Notes: a model not told the origin generated them from the sequence alone. A stretch of 64,000 bases of DNA from Leuconostoc pseudomesenteroides KCTC 3652 (GCF_014634745.1 NZ_BMBP01000009.1:1-64000); one strand, 5' to 3'; shown: positions 41,002-50,014, numbered from the stretch's first letter. A program made the numbers and translations.

Positions 41002-41772
41002 ATGCCACGTTATAAAGCAATTGTTGCCTACGATGGTACAGATTTTTTTGGGTTTCAACTTCAAACAAAAAACGGCGTTGAGTCAGCTCGTACCGTCCAA
41101 GGTGAACTTAACAAAGTGGTTAACCAAATGGCTAAAAAGCCTCAACCACCCATTAAAGTGGTTGGCGCATCACGAACAGACACGGGCGTACACGCATTTG
41201 GACAAGTCGTGCATTTTGATTTTCCTTATGATATTGCATCGGATAACTTTCGCAAGGGGTTGAATACCTTGTTGCCTCGCGATGTTCTGGTTAAATCTGT
41301 GACACGCGTGTCTGATGATTTTCACGCGCGATTTAATACGCATGCCAAGCGTTATATTTATCGAATTTCAACGTTAGACTATACAGATCCGTTCAAACGG
41401 CATTATACTGGACATTTTCATTGGCATTTAGATGTCGATCGCATGAAATCAGCGTTGCCTGATTTCATAGGTGAACATGATTTTGCTAGTTTTGCCGCTT
41501 CTGGTAACGAAACGGCTACCACCGTGCGCCGAATTACACGCGTTGAATTAACTGAGAAAGCTGAAGAACATGAACTGGTTTTGGTTTTTGAGGGTAATGC
41601 TTTCTTATATAATCAGATTCGAATTATGGTTGGCGTTTTGCTAGAAATTGGCACTGGACGACGGCCTGTTCATGATATTCAAAGATTAATTGCGGTTAAA
41701 GATCGGGAGCAAGCACGTTTTACAGCACCTGCCAGTGGTTTATATTTAGACGAAATTTCTTATAATGACTAA
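41002..41772 (+). CDS. truA: tRNA pseudouridine(38-40) synthase
   Basis: Converts uridines 38-40 of the anticodon arm to pseudouridine. 256 residues, usual length. The catalytic Asp lies in GASRTDTGVHAFGQVVHF near residue 58; YDGTDFFGFQLQ at the start and FLYNQIRIMVGVLLEIG near the end are conserved. It belongs to the ecfA1-ecfA2-ecfT group, a common arrangement in Firmicutes. AGAGG precedes ATG 41002. Confidence 0.97.
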   Translation: MPRYKAIVAYDGTDFFGFQLQTKNGVESARTVQGELNKVVNQMAKKPQPPIKVVGASRTDTGVHAFGQVVHFDFPYDIASDNFRKGLNTLLPRDVLVKSVTRVSDDFHARFNTHAKRYIYRISTLDYTDPFKRHYTGHFHWHLDVDRMKSALPDFIGEHDFASFAASGNETATTVRRITRVELTEKAEEHELVLVFEGNAFLYNQIRIMVGVLLEIGTGRRPVHDIQRLIAVKDREQARFTAPASGLYLDEISYND

Positions 41773-41787
41773 AGAGGTAAATGAAAA

Positions 41788-42294
41788 ATGAGTGATGTGG
41801 TTGATTTTAAAATCGTCAGTGACAGTGGGCTAACGGATTCATCATTATCAGCTTCACTAGCAGGCTTTCGTGCCGGCAAGGCGAAGTATTTTTCGCGAAA
41901 ATATCACTCACACTATGTCTCATTTTCTCCTGATGAAAAGAAAAGGGAAATCTCGCATTTCAATCAAATATTACTAGAGGAGCGGCAATTAATATTTGAT
42001 TCACCCATTATCGCAGTGGCACTGTATGAGGATGCGGATGTTTTCTGGCCCGAATTTTATTATCAAAATGGTATGGTGCTAAATTTACTGTATGAAAAGC
42101 ACGGTCAAGATGGCAAAAATCCTAAGCGAGCAGTGGGAATTGTTCTGGTCGAAGGGGCGGAAATACCAGATGCTTTAGTTGGTAAATTTAAATTTGCGCA
42201 TCAACGGTCTAAATTAGCTGGAGATGTTCGAGGTACTTATTTTGTTGTGAAACAAAATTGGGATGAACTATTATTTGGAGGAAAAAATTTATGA
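41788..42294 (+). CDS. Protein of unknown function, 168 residues
   Basis: I do not recognise this protein. It is soluble-looking, with no signal peptide or membrane segment and no cysteine. It is rich in aromatic residues (YFSRKYHSHYVSFSPDEKK, FWPEFYYQNGMVLNLLYEK). GAGG precedes ATG 41788, 15 bases after truA, and its end overlaps the next gene by 4 bases (ATGA), so it is translated as part of the same operon. The overlap with an FMN-barrel gene hints at a shared pathway, but nothing in the sequence fixes it. Confidence 0.75.
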   Translation: MSDVVDFKIVSDSGLTDSSLSASLAGFRAGKAKYFSRKYHSHYVSFSPDEKKREISHFNQILLEERQLIFDSPIIAVALYEDADVFWPEFYYQNGMVLNLLYEKHGQDGKNPKRAVGIVLVEGAEIPDALVGKFKFAHQRSKLAGDVRGTYFVVKQNWDELLFGGKNL

Positions 42295-42701
42295 CACTTT
42301 TTGAGGAGTATATTCAAGCATCACGAGGATTAGCATTTGTTGCCACTAGCAAACAAAATCAACCAAGTGTACGTATTATGGGGTTTGCGCCTGATCCTGA
42401 TCAACCAAATATTTGGTATTTTAATTCGAAGCCAAATACTGAGAAGATGATTGACTTGGCGGCTAATGAGAACGTTTCAATCATAACGCCACTAAACCAA
42501 AATGGTGCCAGAATTGAATCTAATCACGCCACAATGCGTCGATCGGATAAAAAATGGGCTGACATTAAAGACCTTTTTGCAAACAATAAGCCCTATCTTC
42601 ACGCACATCCAGATGTTGAAAATGAAGTGATTTTAGTATTAGAAATTCACTCAGCTCGTCTTGCTTCATATGCTGGGACGGAAATAGTTAATTTTGATTA
42701 A
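42291..42701 (+). CDS. Pyridoxamine-5'-phosphate-oxidase-like FMN-binding protein
   Basis: 136 residues of split-barrel fold. LAFVATSKQNQPSVRIMGFAP and WYFNSKPNTEKMIDLAANENVSI match the small, single-domain members of the PNPOx-like superfamily, which bind FMN or F420 and reduce small molecules. It is not pdxH itself. AGGAGG in the end of the preceding gene serves ATG 42291. It closes the ecf-truA operon. Confidence 0.8.
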   Translation: MTLFEEYIQASRGLAFVATSKQNQPSVRIMGFAPDPDQPNIWYFNSKPNTEKMIDLAANENVSIITPLNQNGARIESNHATMRRSDKKWADIKDLFANNKPYLHAHPDVENEVILVLEIHSARLASYAGTEIVNFD

Positions 42702-42706
42702 AACCA

Positions 42707-42735
42707 TTGACATTGCACGGTTTTTTAGGTAAGAT
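42707..42735 (+). promoter_or_regulatory. rplM-rpsI promoter
   Basis: A consensus TTGACA (42707-42712), 17 bases and TAAGAT (42730-42735). The spacer overlaps a short AAACC/GGTTTTTT hairpin that may terminate the preceding operon. Confidence 0.8.
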
Positions 42736-42748
42736 TGTAGACGGTATT

Positions 42749-42815
42749 GTTTACCTCACGATAAGCCCCGGAAACTTATTGTAATTGCTTGGCAAGGAAC
42801 GGCCGAGCCTGTAAA
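42749..42815 (+). promoter_or_regulatory. L13-type ribosomal protein leader
   Basis: GTTTAC and GTAAAC close a multi-stem RNA containing GATAAG/CTTAT and GCTTGGC/GCCGAGC hairpins. It ends shortly before the rplM SD. Its place and layout fit the known L13 leader of Firmicutes rplM-rpsI operons, where L13 is thought to repress its own synthesis. Confidence 0.7.
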
Positions 42816-42838
42816 CAACTAATCAAAGGAGCGCAAAC

Positions 42839-43282
42839 ATGCGTACAACATTTTTAGCAAAACCAGGTGAAATCGAAAAGAAGTGGTATATTATTGATGC
42901 CAAAGACGTCGTTTTGGGACGTTTGTCAACAGTAGTAGCTTCAATTTTGCGTGGTAAGAACAAGCCAACGTTTACACCAAACGTTGACATGGGTGACAAT
43001 GTCATCATCATCAATGCAAGCGAAGTTAAGTTGACTGGTAAGAAAGCTACTGATAAGATTTATTACCACCACTCAAACCACCCAGGTGGCTTGAAAGCTC
43101 GCACAGCAGGTAACTACCGTGAATTCAACCCTGAAAAGTTGCTTGAATTATCAATTAAGGGTATGTTGCCAAAGAACACTTTGGGTCGTAAGCAAGGCTT
43201 GAACTTGCACGTGTATGCAGGATCAGAACATGATCATGCAGCACAACAGCCTGAAGCACTTGACATCAACAAGTTGGTTTAA
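42839..43282 (+). CDS. rplM: 50S ribosomal protein L13
   Basis: Early-assembly 50S protein. 147 residues: [18 protein letters not shown] at the start, [15 protein letters not shown] in the middle and [21 protein letters not shown] later, all typical. AAAGGAGCG lies 8 bases before ATG 42839. Confidence 0.99.
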   Translation: MRTTFLAKPGEIEKKWYIIDAKDVVLGRLSTVVASILRGKNKPTFTPNVDMGDNVIIINASEVKLTGKKATDKIYYHHSNHPGGLKARTAGNYREFNPEKLLELSIKGMLPKNTLGRKQGLNLHVYAGSEHDHAAQQPEALDINKLV

Positions 43283-43300
43283 GAAAGGAGAATCTGAATT

Positions 43301-43696
43301 ATGGCTACAGCAGTACAATATGCCGGCACAGGTCGTCGTAAGAATTCAGTTGCTCGTGTACGTTTGGTTCCAGGTAATGGCCAAATTACAATGAACGGCA
43401 AGGCAATCGAAGAATACATTCCTTTCGCTAACTTGCGTGAAGTTGTTTTGCAACCATTCAACGCAACTGAAACATTGGGTAACTACGATGTATTAGTTAA
43501 CGTTGTTGGTGGTGGTTATTCTGGTCAAGCTGGTGCAACTCGTCACGGTATCGCCCGTGCTTTGTTGACAGTAGATCCTGATTTCCGTGCAGCATTGAAG
43601 GCAGCAGGTTTGTTGACTCGTGACTCACGTATGAAGGAACGTAAGAAGCCAGGTTTGAAGAAAGCCCGTAAGGCATCACAGTTCTCAAAGCGTTAA
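43301..43696 (+). CDS. rpsI: 30S ribosomal protein S9
   Basis: Its C-terminal tail reaches the P-site tRNA. 131 residues: [17 protein letters not shown] at the start, [20 protein letters not shown], and the tail [25 protein letters not shown] lies before ATG 43301, 18 bases after rplM. Confidence 0.99.
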   Translation: MATAVQYAGTGRRKNSVARVRLVPGNGQITMNGKAIEEYIPFANLREVVLQPFNATETLGNYDVLVNVVGGGYSGQAGATRHGIARALLTVDPDFRAALKAAGLLTRDSRMKERKKPGLKKARKASQFSKR

Positions 43697-43756
43697 TATT
43701 TTATTGGTTATATAGACTCTTAATATATAAGCGTTTTTGATTTATAGCGTGATTAA

Positions 43757-43792
43757 AAGTGTTGAGCGAAATTCGTTCAGCACTTTTTTACT
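43757..43792 (+). terminator. Terminator after rpsI
   Basis: GTGTTGAGCGAA pairs with CGTTCAGCAC around ATT, preceded by AAAA and followed by TTTTTT. Confidence 0.88.
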
Positions 43793-44256
43793 GCATTTTT
43801 AATAAATGTAATAGTTTATGATTTTGGATTGGATATAATTTGCTAAATTAAATAGCGCCGTTGGTAAGATATGTGCCAGTTAAACTAACGGAAGTTTATA
43901 AGGAACTCATTGAAACAGTTGATTGATTTAGGATGATGTTGAAATATGTGGGAAGCGAAGCTATTAACAAGTAACGAAATATTGTAGGGTTGGTATAGTG
44001 CTGCTTGATATGTACGCCTCTATAAATCATGACATAAATACACATATTTTAGAAGGCTTACAATGTGGGTTAGTAATGTAATCTTATCAGGAATAAATTA
44101 AGGAATATTGAAACGCATTATTATGCAGCTCAAAGTTTTATACGAATAACACAAAAATTTGTCTTTCGGTCATGTACTTATGTGATGAAAAATGCATTGG
44201 GCTTTGTGAATAGTAATCGAACAAATTGTGAATTCCGTTTAATCGGCAAATTGAGG
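43793..44256 (+). other. Gene-poor region with a promoter-like element and hairpin
   Basis: No reading frame longer than about 15 codons with a good SD is visible. TATAAT at 43834-43839 is followed by CCGTTGGT (43858-43865) that pairs with ACTAACGG (43884-43891). Short frames at 43931-43975 and 44062-44100 (13 and 12 codons) resemble nothing I know. The stretch could hold a non-coding RNA or a decayed gene; I cannot decide. Confidence 0.35.
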
Positions 44257-44265
44257 TGATATAAT
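44238..44265 (+). promoter_or_regulatory. Promoter of the 44319 gene
   Basis: TTTAAT (44238-44243), 16 bases and TGATATAAT (extended -10, hexamer 44260-44265). Confidence 0.6.
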
Positions 44266-44318
44266 AATTTTCGGAAAGTCGCTATTTATTACTTATATTT
44301 GAAAGGAATTTACATATT

Positions 44319-44942
44319 GTGCATTCAATTCTAGGTGTCATCGCAATGGGGGCAATCATTTATAGAAATGTTCCTGCACTAATTGCTCTGAAAAAAGGAA
44401 CGTTTCAGCCTAGTTCACCAACCTGCTTTATCTGGGCTACTATTTCATTTATTGAGGCAATCATTATTTTGAGTAGCCATGGAGGTTGGGCTGCAACGTC
44501 AACAGTTGTGACAACAGTATTTTGTTTTTTCTTTGGTTTAAAGGGCATCAAGTTTATCAAGCAACAGCCTATCTCAGCTAAGTTTCTTAGCACTATGGCT
44601 TTCTTCATAGTAGTACCAACGGCACTATCTCTTTTAAACGTAATTCCTTTAAGTTGGTTACTTATTGATTTGGCAATTATTGAAGCTTTAGCAATTATTC
44701 CAACTATTAAGAAAATTAAAAAAGCACCATTTTCAGAAAACCTTGAACTATATGTATGGGGAGACGCAGCTATGATTTTAAGCATTATAGCTGCTTCAAA
44801 TATCAATTTTAATACAGTCTTTATACCTTTACTATGGATCGTTATTCTGACAGGTACGATCATTTATATGTTGGTTTTGCGTAAAGGCACTGTCAATCAA
44901 AATAAGCCAGTAACTCAAAATGCTGATTCAACAGTTGTTTAA
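44319..44942 (+). CDS. Small multi-helix membrane protein, unknown function
   Basis: 207 residues with six or seven hydrophobic helices (for example ATISFIEAIIILSS, STMAFFIVVPTALSLL, LLIDLAIIEALAIIPTI, LLWIVILTGTIIYMLVL) and a short polar tail. An RNVPALIALKKGTFQPSSPTCFIW segment near the start recalls PQ-loop or small sugar/lipid transport-type proteins, but I cannot assign a family. It starts with GTG 44319, with GAAAGGAA about 10 bases before. The gene and its upstream region are AT-rich and stand alone between two terminators, so late acquisition is possible. Confidence 0.65.
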   Translation: MHSILGVIAMGAIIYRNVPALIALKKGTFQPSSPTCFIWATISFIEAIIILSSHGGWAATSTVVTTVFCFFFGLKGIKFIKQQPISAKFLSTMAFFIVVPTALSLLNVIPLSWLLIDLAIIEALAIIPTIKKIKKAPFSENLELYVWGDAAMILSIIAASNINFNTVFIPLLWIVILTGTIIYMLVLRKGTVNQNKPVTQNADSTVV

Positions 44943-44971
44943 GATCACAGATAATCTCTCTGGTGATTCCA

Positions 44972-45009
44972 AAGCGTCTAATCCTTGTATTAGACGCTTG
45001 TTGTTTTCT
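44972..45009 (+). terminator. Terminator of the 44319 gene
   Basis: AAGCGTCTAAT (44972-44982) and ATTAGACGCTT (44989-44999) form a perfect 11-bp stem followed by GTTGTTTTC. Confidence 0.88.
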
Positions 45010-45029
45010 CCTAATAAAAAACAACAAAA

Positions 45030-45050
45030 TGTAAGCGGTTACGTTATAAT
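45030..45050 (+). promoter_or_regulatory. cre site overlapping the mupG promoter
   Basis: TGTAAGCGGTTACG (45030-45043) matches the catabolite-responsive element consensus at 13 of 14 positions. It ends one base before the -10 TATAAT (45045-45050). Binding of CcpA there would be expected to block mupG transcription when preferred sugars are present; that is inference. Confidence 0.65.
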
Positions 45051-45076
45051 AGTATTAATGGAAAAGGAGCGAATAA

Positions 45077-46165
45077 ATGCCAGAATTAGGACTATCAATT
45101 TATCCATCACAAGCAAGTTTTGAAGATAATGCAGCTTATCTAAAGCAAGCTGCACAGTTTGGTTTTACAAGAATTTTTACATCGTTATTAGAAATAAAAG
45201 GTGATGCTGAGGCAGTTATTGCTGATTTTAAAAAAATAATTGCTGTTGGTAATGACTTGGGGATGAAAACAATCCTTGACATCAATCCAGCCCTTTTTGA
45301 CCAATTGGGTGTTGATTACAACAATTTGAAATTCTTTGCTGACTTGGGCGCTTGGGGCATACGGCTTGATTTGGGTTTTACAGGGCAAGAAGAAGCGGCA
45401 ATGACGCAAAATCCCTATGGTCTCAAAATCGAGGTCAATATGTCTCGAGGAACACACTATATTGATCAAATCGTTGATTATGTGCCAAATCGTGATAACT
45501 TGATTGGGTCACATAATTTTTACCCACAGCGATTTACGGGATTGGGACGTGACTATTTTGCGAACACGTCAACACAATATCGTAATCATCACTTACGGAC
45601 AGCCGCATTCGTAAATGCGCCTAGTGGCACTTTTGGTCCTTGGCCAGTATCGGATGGTCTCGTGTCACTTGAAGATCATCGTAGCTTACCAATCGCAACA
45701 CAGATTCAAGAACTACGGCTGGGCGGTTTAATCGATGATGTTATCATAGGTAATGCGTTTGCTTCTGAGCTCGATTTAAAAGCGGCTAGTGATGCCTTCA
45801 AGCTTGGACGTCCACAATTACGCGTTGTGACAGAAAGTGACTTGAGTCAAGCAGAGCAAGCGGTGCTCTTTAATCAAGAACAAATGTATCGTGGCGACAA
45901 ATCTGACTATGTTTTGCGGTCTTCCATGACACGTGTTATCTATAAAGACGAAGATTTTCCAGCTAAACACACCGACGCGATTAAACGTGGTGACCTATTA
46001 ATTGACAATAATGAATTTGGTCAATATAAAGGCGAGTTGCAAATTGCGTTGCGCGATTTACCTAATGATGGTCGCATCAACATAGTTGGACACATTCATG
46101 AAGATGACTTGAATTTATTACCACTAATTCAACCATGGGGCAATTTTGATTTGATACGTGGCTAA
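45077..46165 (+). CDS. mupG: MupG-like 6-phospho-N-acetylmuramidase (DUF871 family)
   Basis: Family members cleave MurNAc-6P-GlcNAc taken up during peptidoglycan recycling, in the cytoplasm. 362 residues, usual length: an N-terminal TIM barrel (LGLSIYPSQASFEDNAAYLKQA to about residue 235) and a C-terminal cyclophilin-like domain. Conserved pieces include NPYGLKIEVNMSRGTHYID, GSHNFYPQRFTGLG and FVNAPSGTFGPWPVSDGLVSLEDHR. AAAGGAG precedes ATG 45077. It is alone; murQ, murP and murR, partners in some bacteria, are not adjacent. A cre site covers its promoter. Confidence 0.88.
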   Translation: MPELGLSIYPSQASFEDNAAYLKQAAQFGFTRIFTSLLEIKGDAEAVIADFKKIIAVGNDLGMKTILDINPALFDQLGVDYNNLKFFADLGAWGIRLDLGFTGQEEAAMTQNPYGLKIEVNMSRGTHYIDQIVDYVPNRDNLIGSHNFYPQRFTGLGRDYFANTSTQYRNHHLRTAAFVNAPSGTFGPWPVSDGLVSLEDHRSLPIATQIQELRLGGLIDDVIIGNAFASELDLKAASDAFKLGRPQLRVVTESDLSQAEQAVLFNQEQMYRGDKSDYVLRSSMTRVIYKDEDFPAKHTDAIKRGDLLIDNNEFGQYKGELQIALRDLPNDGRINIVGHIHEDDLNLLPLIQPWGNFDLIRG

Positions 46166-46220
46166 AAGGGGTTGTCAAGAACAACGATATTTGATATGAT
46201 AGTAGAGTTGTTTGAGATAT

Positions 46221-46303
46221 GGGAGTGTAGCGAAGTCTGGCTAAACGCGACGGACTGTAACTCCGTTCCTTCGGGTTCGTAGGTTCGAATCCTACCGCTC
46301 CCA
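46221..46303 (+). tRNA. tRNA-Tyr(GTA)
   Basis: 83 nt with the long variable arm of tRNA-Tyr. Acceptor GGGAGTG pairs with CGCTCCC (one G-U), anticodon loop CTGTAAC (anticodon GTA), variable arm CGTTCCTTCGGGTTCG region, T arm GTAGGTTCGAATCCTAC, discriminator A. CCA is not encoded. Confidence 0.95.
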
Positions 46304-46342
46304 TTGCCGATTTAATAGTTAACGGCAAAATAAATTAACTAT

Positions 46343-46377
46343 TGCCCCTTCGCCTGGTTCGAATCCAGCAGGGGCAA
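46343..46377 (+). pseudogene. tRNA remnant (acceptor and T arm only), probably former tRNA-Gln
   Basis: TGCCCCT (46343-46349) pairs perfectly with AGGGGCA (46370-46376), and the T arm CTGGTTCGAATCCAG lies inside, but only TCGC separates the acceptor strand from the T arm. The D arm, anticodon arm and variable loop are missing, so it totals 35 nt. The T at position 1, TTCGCC after the acceptor and the place after tRNA-Tyr fit tRNA-Gln. A deletion between two TTCGC repeats would explain it. It has no anticodon and cannot decode. Confidence 0.75.
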
Positions 46378-46379
46378 TC

Positions 46380-46413
46380 TAAAAAGCCTCTTACCATAGG
46401 GGCTTTTTTTCTT
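46380..46413 (+). terminator. Terminator of the tRNA-Tyr unit
   Basis: AAAAAGCCTC and GGGGCTTTTTTT pair around TTACCATA. Confidence 0.85.
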
Positions 46414-46429
46414 TGATTAATTATAGTGC

Positions 46430-46460
46430 CCACAAAAAAACGCTCACTAATGTGAACGTT
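46430..46460 (-). terminator. Terminator of tRNA-Leu (minus strand)
   Basis: On the minus strand ACGTTCAC pairs with GTGAGCGT around ATTA and is followed by seven T. Confidence 0.85.
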
Positions 46461-46465
46461 CGTAG

Positions 46466-46551
46466 TGCAGCTGGCGGGAGTCGAACCCGCACGCCCTAAA
46501 ACGGGCACAGGATCCTTAATCCTGCGCGTCTGCCAATTCCGCCACAGCTGC
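46466..46551 (-). tRNA. tRNA-Leu(AAG)
   Basis: 86 nt class II tRNA on the minus strand. Acceptor GCAGCTG pairs with CAGCTGC, discriminator A. The anticodon stem is CAGGA/TCCTG with loop TTAAGGA, so the anticodon is AAG (codon CUU, and others if A34 is deaminated to inosine). The variable arm is GCCCGTTTTAGGGCG-like and the T arm is GCGGGTTCGACTCCCGC. CCA is not encoded. Confidence 0.92.
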
Positions 46552-46636
46552 ATATTATAATTGGCAACTCTATAATTATACCCATTTAATGCTGACACGT
46601 CAATAGAATTCTACTGACGCGACACCTCGAAGTTTG

Positions 46637-46645
46637 ATAAAATGG
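46637..46645 (+). promoter_or_regulatory. Candidate promoter of the 46664-tpiA unit
   Basis: TGATAAAAT is an extended -10; transcription would start about 10 bases before the SD GGAG at 46652. No clear -35. Confidence 0.45.
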
Positions 46646-46663
46646 AGGTAATGGAGAAATGAC

Positions 46664-46999
46664 ATGAAATTTTTTAATCGCAAGAAAGCCGAAGAAGATA
46701 ATCCTGAAATTAAGGCGCAAACTGAAATTTTACAAAATGAAAACGATGATTTACTAGACCAAATAGAAGCACTGAAGCTTGATGTCACTGAACTTAAAGC
46801 CGAAAATACGCGTCTTTCCGAATTGCTAACAACAAGCAAATATTATCGGACGTTGGTTAAGACAGGTGGCGGACTAGCCGCTTTGTTTTTGAGTTATATT
46901 CTACTGTCAGTCGTTGGTGAATCATCACGCGATATTATTTGGTTACTGTTAATTGAAGCAGCATTTATTTTCATGATGCTCAAAGGAGACGAAAAATGA
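46664..46999 (+). CDS. Small coiled-coil membrane protein, unknown function
   Basis: 111 residues in two parts. Residues 10-55 form a strongly charged coiled coil (ILQNENDDLLDQIEALKLDV); residues 65-105 hold two hydrophobic helices (GLAALFLSYILLSVV and IIWLLLIEAAFIFMML). The predicted layout is a cytoplasmic coil anchored by a helical hairpin. I do not know the family. GGAG lies 8 bases before ATG 46664. Its stop overlaps the tpiA start (ATGA), so the two are co-translated. Confidence 0.75.
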   Translation: MKFFNRKKAEEDNPEIKAQTEILQNENDDLLDQIEALKLDVTELKAENTRLSELLTTSKYYRTLVKTGGGLAALFLSYILLSVVGESSRDIIWLLLIEAAFIFMMLKGDEK

Positions 47000-47805
47000 G
47001 TCAACATAAAGCGGCACGTGTGCCATTCGTGGTTGCTAACTGGAAAATTAATAAGTTGCAGGCAGATGTGATGGCGTTTTTGAATGAGGTTAACGACAAA
47101 GTACCTGACCAAAAAGTTGTCGAAACTGGTATTGCTGCTCAAGATTTATTCTTGGCAGACATGGTACGTGCCACAGAAAAGTCGCCTATTCATGTGGTAG
47201 CAGAAAATGTTCACTGGGAAGATAGTGGCGCCTATACGGGAGAAACTTCCCCTAAGGCACTCAAGGATATTGGTGCTAAATATGTATTGATTGGCCATTT
47301 TGAACGACGCAAGTTTTTCAATGAAACCGATTCAACGGTTAACCTAAAAGTAACTGCTGCCTTACGTAACGGCTTACGTCCTATTATTGATGTTGATGAA
47401 GATATGAGTACGTATGCCCAATTTATGGATGCTGAACCATCTGTGGCACAAGTTGCGGCTGCATTGGCGGGTGTTTCAGTTGATCAAATTCGTAATGTCA
47501 CATTGGCTTACGAACCAACTTGGGCGATTGGCTCGGGAGAAGCAGCAAGTGCAGACCAAGCACAAAAAGCTGCTCATTTGATCAGACAAACGTTAGCCAA
47601 ACTTTATTCACCAGTCATTGCGGAACAAGTTAGAATTTTATATGGTGGCTCTGTTACACCCGCAAATGCCCGAGAAATTATGCTCCAAGAAGATATTGAT
47701 GGGGTGCTGGTCGGTACCGCAGCGTTGGATCCACAGAAGTTTTTGGAATTGGTAGCGATTGCCCACAACCCGACTATTCCTGATTTTAATACAGAAGAGG
47801 TTTAA
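46996..47805 (+). CDS. tpiA: Triosephosphate isomerase with unusual active-site surroundings
   Basis: Interconverts dihydroxyacetone phosphate and glyceraldehyde 3-phosphate. 269 residues, a little longer than the usual 250. The three catalytic residues are kept: Lys in ANWKIN (near 17), His in IGHFERR (near 100) and Glu in YEPTWAIG (near 172), as is the phosphate loop YGGSV. Two conserved spots differ: GHSERR reads GHFERR, and the CVGE segment reads DVDED (about 131-135). Overlaps the preceding gene by 4 bases; eno follows after 107 bases with its own promoter. Confidence 0.93.
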   Translation: MSQHKAARVPFVVANWKINKLQADVMAFLNEVNDKVPDQKVVETGIAAQDLFLADMVRATEKSPIHVVAENVHWEDSGAYTGETSPKALKDIGAKYVLIGHFERRKFFNETDSTVNLKVTAALRNGLRPIIDVDEDMSTYAQFMDAEPSVAQVAAALAGVSVDQIRNVTLAYEPTWAIGSGEAASADQAQKAAHLIRQTLAKLYSPVIAEQVRILYGGSVTPANAREIMLQEDIDGVLVGTAALDPQKFLELVAIAHNPTIPDFNTEEV

Positions 47806-47841
47806 TCAACAATTATTTGGTCGTGATCCCACTATCAATTT

Positions 47842-47872
47842 TTGGCAAATTATCGTTGCTGTGTGATATAAT
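47842..47872 (+). promoter_or_regulatory. eno promoter
   Basis: TTGGCA (47842-47847), a long 19-base spacer and TGATATAAT (extended -10, hexamer 47867-47872). Confidence 0.65.
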
Positions 47873-47885
47873 AAACATGGTATAA

Positions 47886-49238
<1,353 letters not shown>

Positions 49239-49249
49239 TTTAACTTTAC

Positions 49250-49280
49250 TAAATCATCTCGTTAAGAGATGATTTTTTAG
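49250..49280 (+). terminator. Terminator after eno
   Basis: AAATCATCTC pairs with GAGATGATTTT around GTTAA, followed by TT. Confidence 0.88.
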
Positions 49281-49310
49281 TATCTAAAAAATCAAAAGGG
49301 TAAAATAATC

Positions 49311-49925
49311 ATGGTACCAACAGATAATCTTTTAAAACCCGCTTCGACTAACAATACGATTAAACGATGTGAGTGGGTTAGCCACTATTCAGCCACTGAC
49401 ATGATGACAAAATATCATGATACTGAGTGGGGACAACCATTACGGGATAATGATGTTAAGTTATTTGAATTGCTCACTTTGGAAATATTTCAGGCTGGGT
49501 TAAGTTGGGAAATATCATTAAAAAAGCGCTCTGGATTGAACGAAGCTTTTTTTCATTTTGACGTTGACCGCGTCGCAAGTATGACGGAAGCGGATGTTTT
49601 GCGTTTAAAGCAAGATGAAAATATCATTCGTAATGGTTTAAAAATTGCGGCTACAATTAACAATGCTCGGATTATTCAGCATTTACAGGCTACTTTTGGT
49701 AGCTTATCTGAATATATGTGGCACTTCACTGATAATCAAACCATTAATCATCATATTACGCGACTATCAGAGATTGTCGCGCAGAATGAATTATCTCAAA
49801 GGGTGGCTAAGGATATGAAAAAACAGGGGTTTAAATTTGCCGGTCCGGTGACGATATATTCTTATTTGCAAGCGATGGGTGTTATTAACGACCATGAGGC
49901 GGCATGTGCTTTTAATCCAGAATGA
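49311..49925 (+). CDS. tag: DNA-3-methyladenine glycosylase I
   Basis: Excises 3-methyladenine from alkylated DNA. 204 residues. The zinc ligands of the Tag family are present: Cys in RCEW (near 20), His in YHDTEWG, and His and Cys in NDHEAACAF at the end. LFELLTLEIFQAGLSWEI is the conserved substrate-pocket segment. The first 18 residues lie before the usual RCEW start and are extra. AAAAGGG lies before ATG 49311. Confidence 0.94.
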   Translation: MVPTDNLLKPASTNNTIKRCEWVSHYSATDMMTKYHDTEWGQPLRDNDVKLFELLTLEIFQAGLSWEISLKKRSGLNEAFFHFDVDRVASMTEADVLRLKQDENIIRNGLKIAATINNARIIQHLQATFGSLSEYMWHFTDNQTINHHITRLSEIVAQNELSQRVAKDMKKQGFKFAGPVTIYSYLQAMGVINDHEAACAFNPE

Positions 49926-50014
49926 GTGTCAGAATATTATTATGGTATTTTAATGATAATTGTAAACAATATCTTTACAAAAATATGTTAAACTAGCCAG
50001 AGAGGACACTTTTA

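Noticed and set aside
43931-44100. Two short frames of 13 and 12 codons in the gap after rpsI
   Set aside because: They have no convincing SD and resemble no known peptide; kept only as part of the unexplained stretch.
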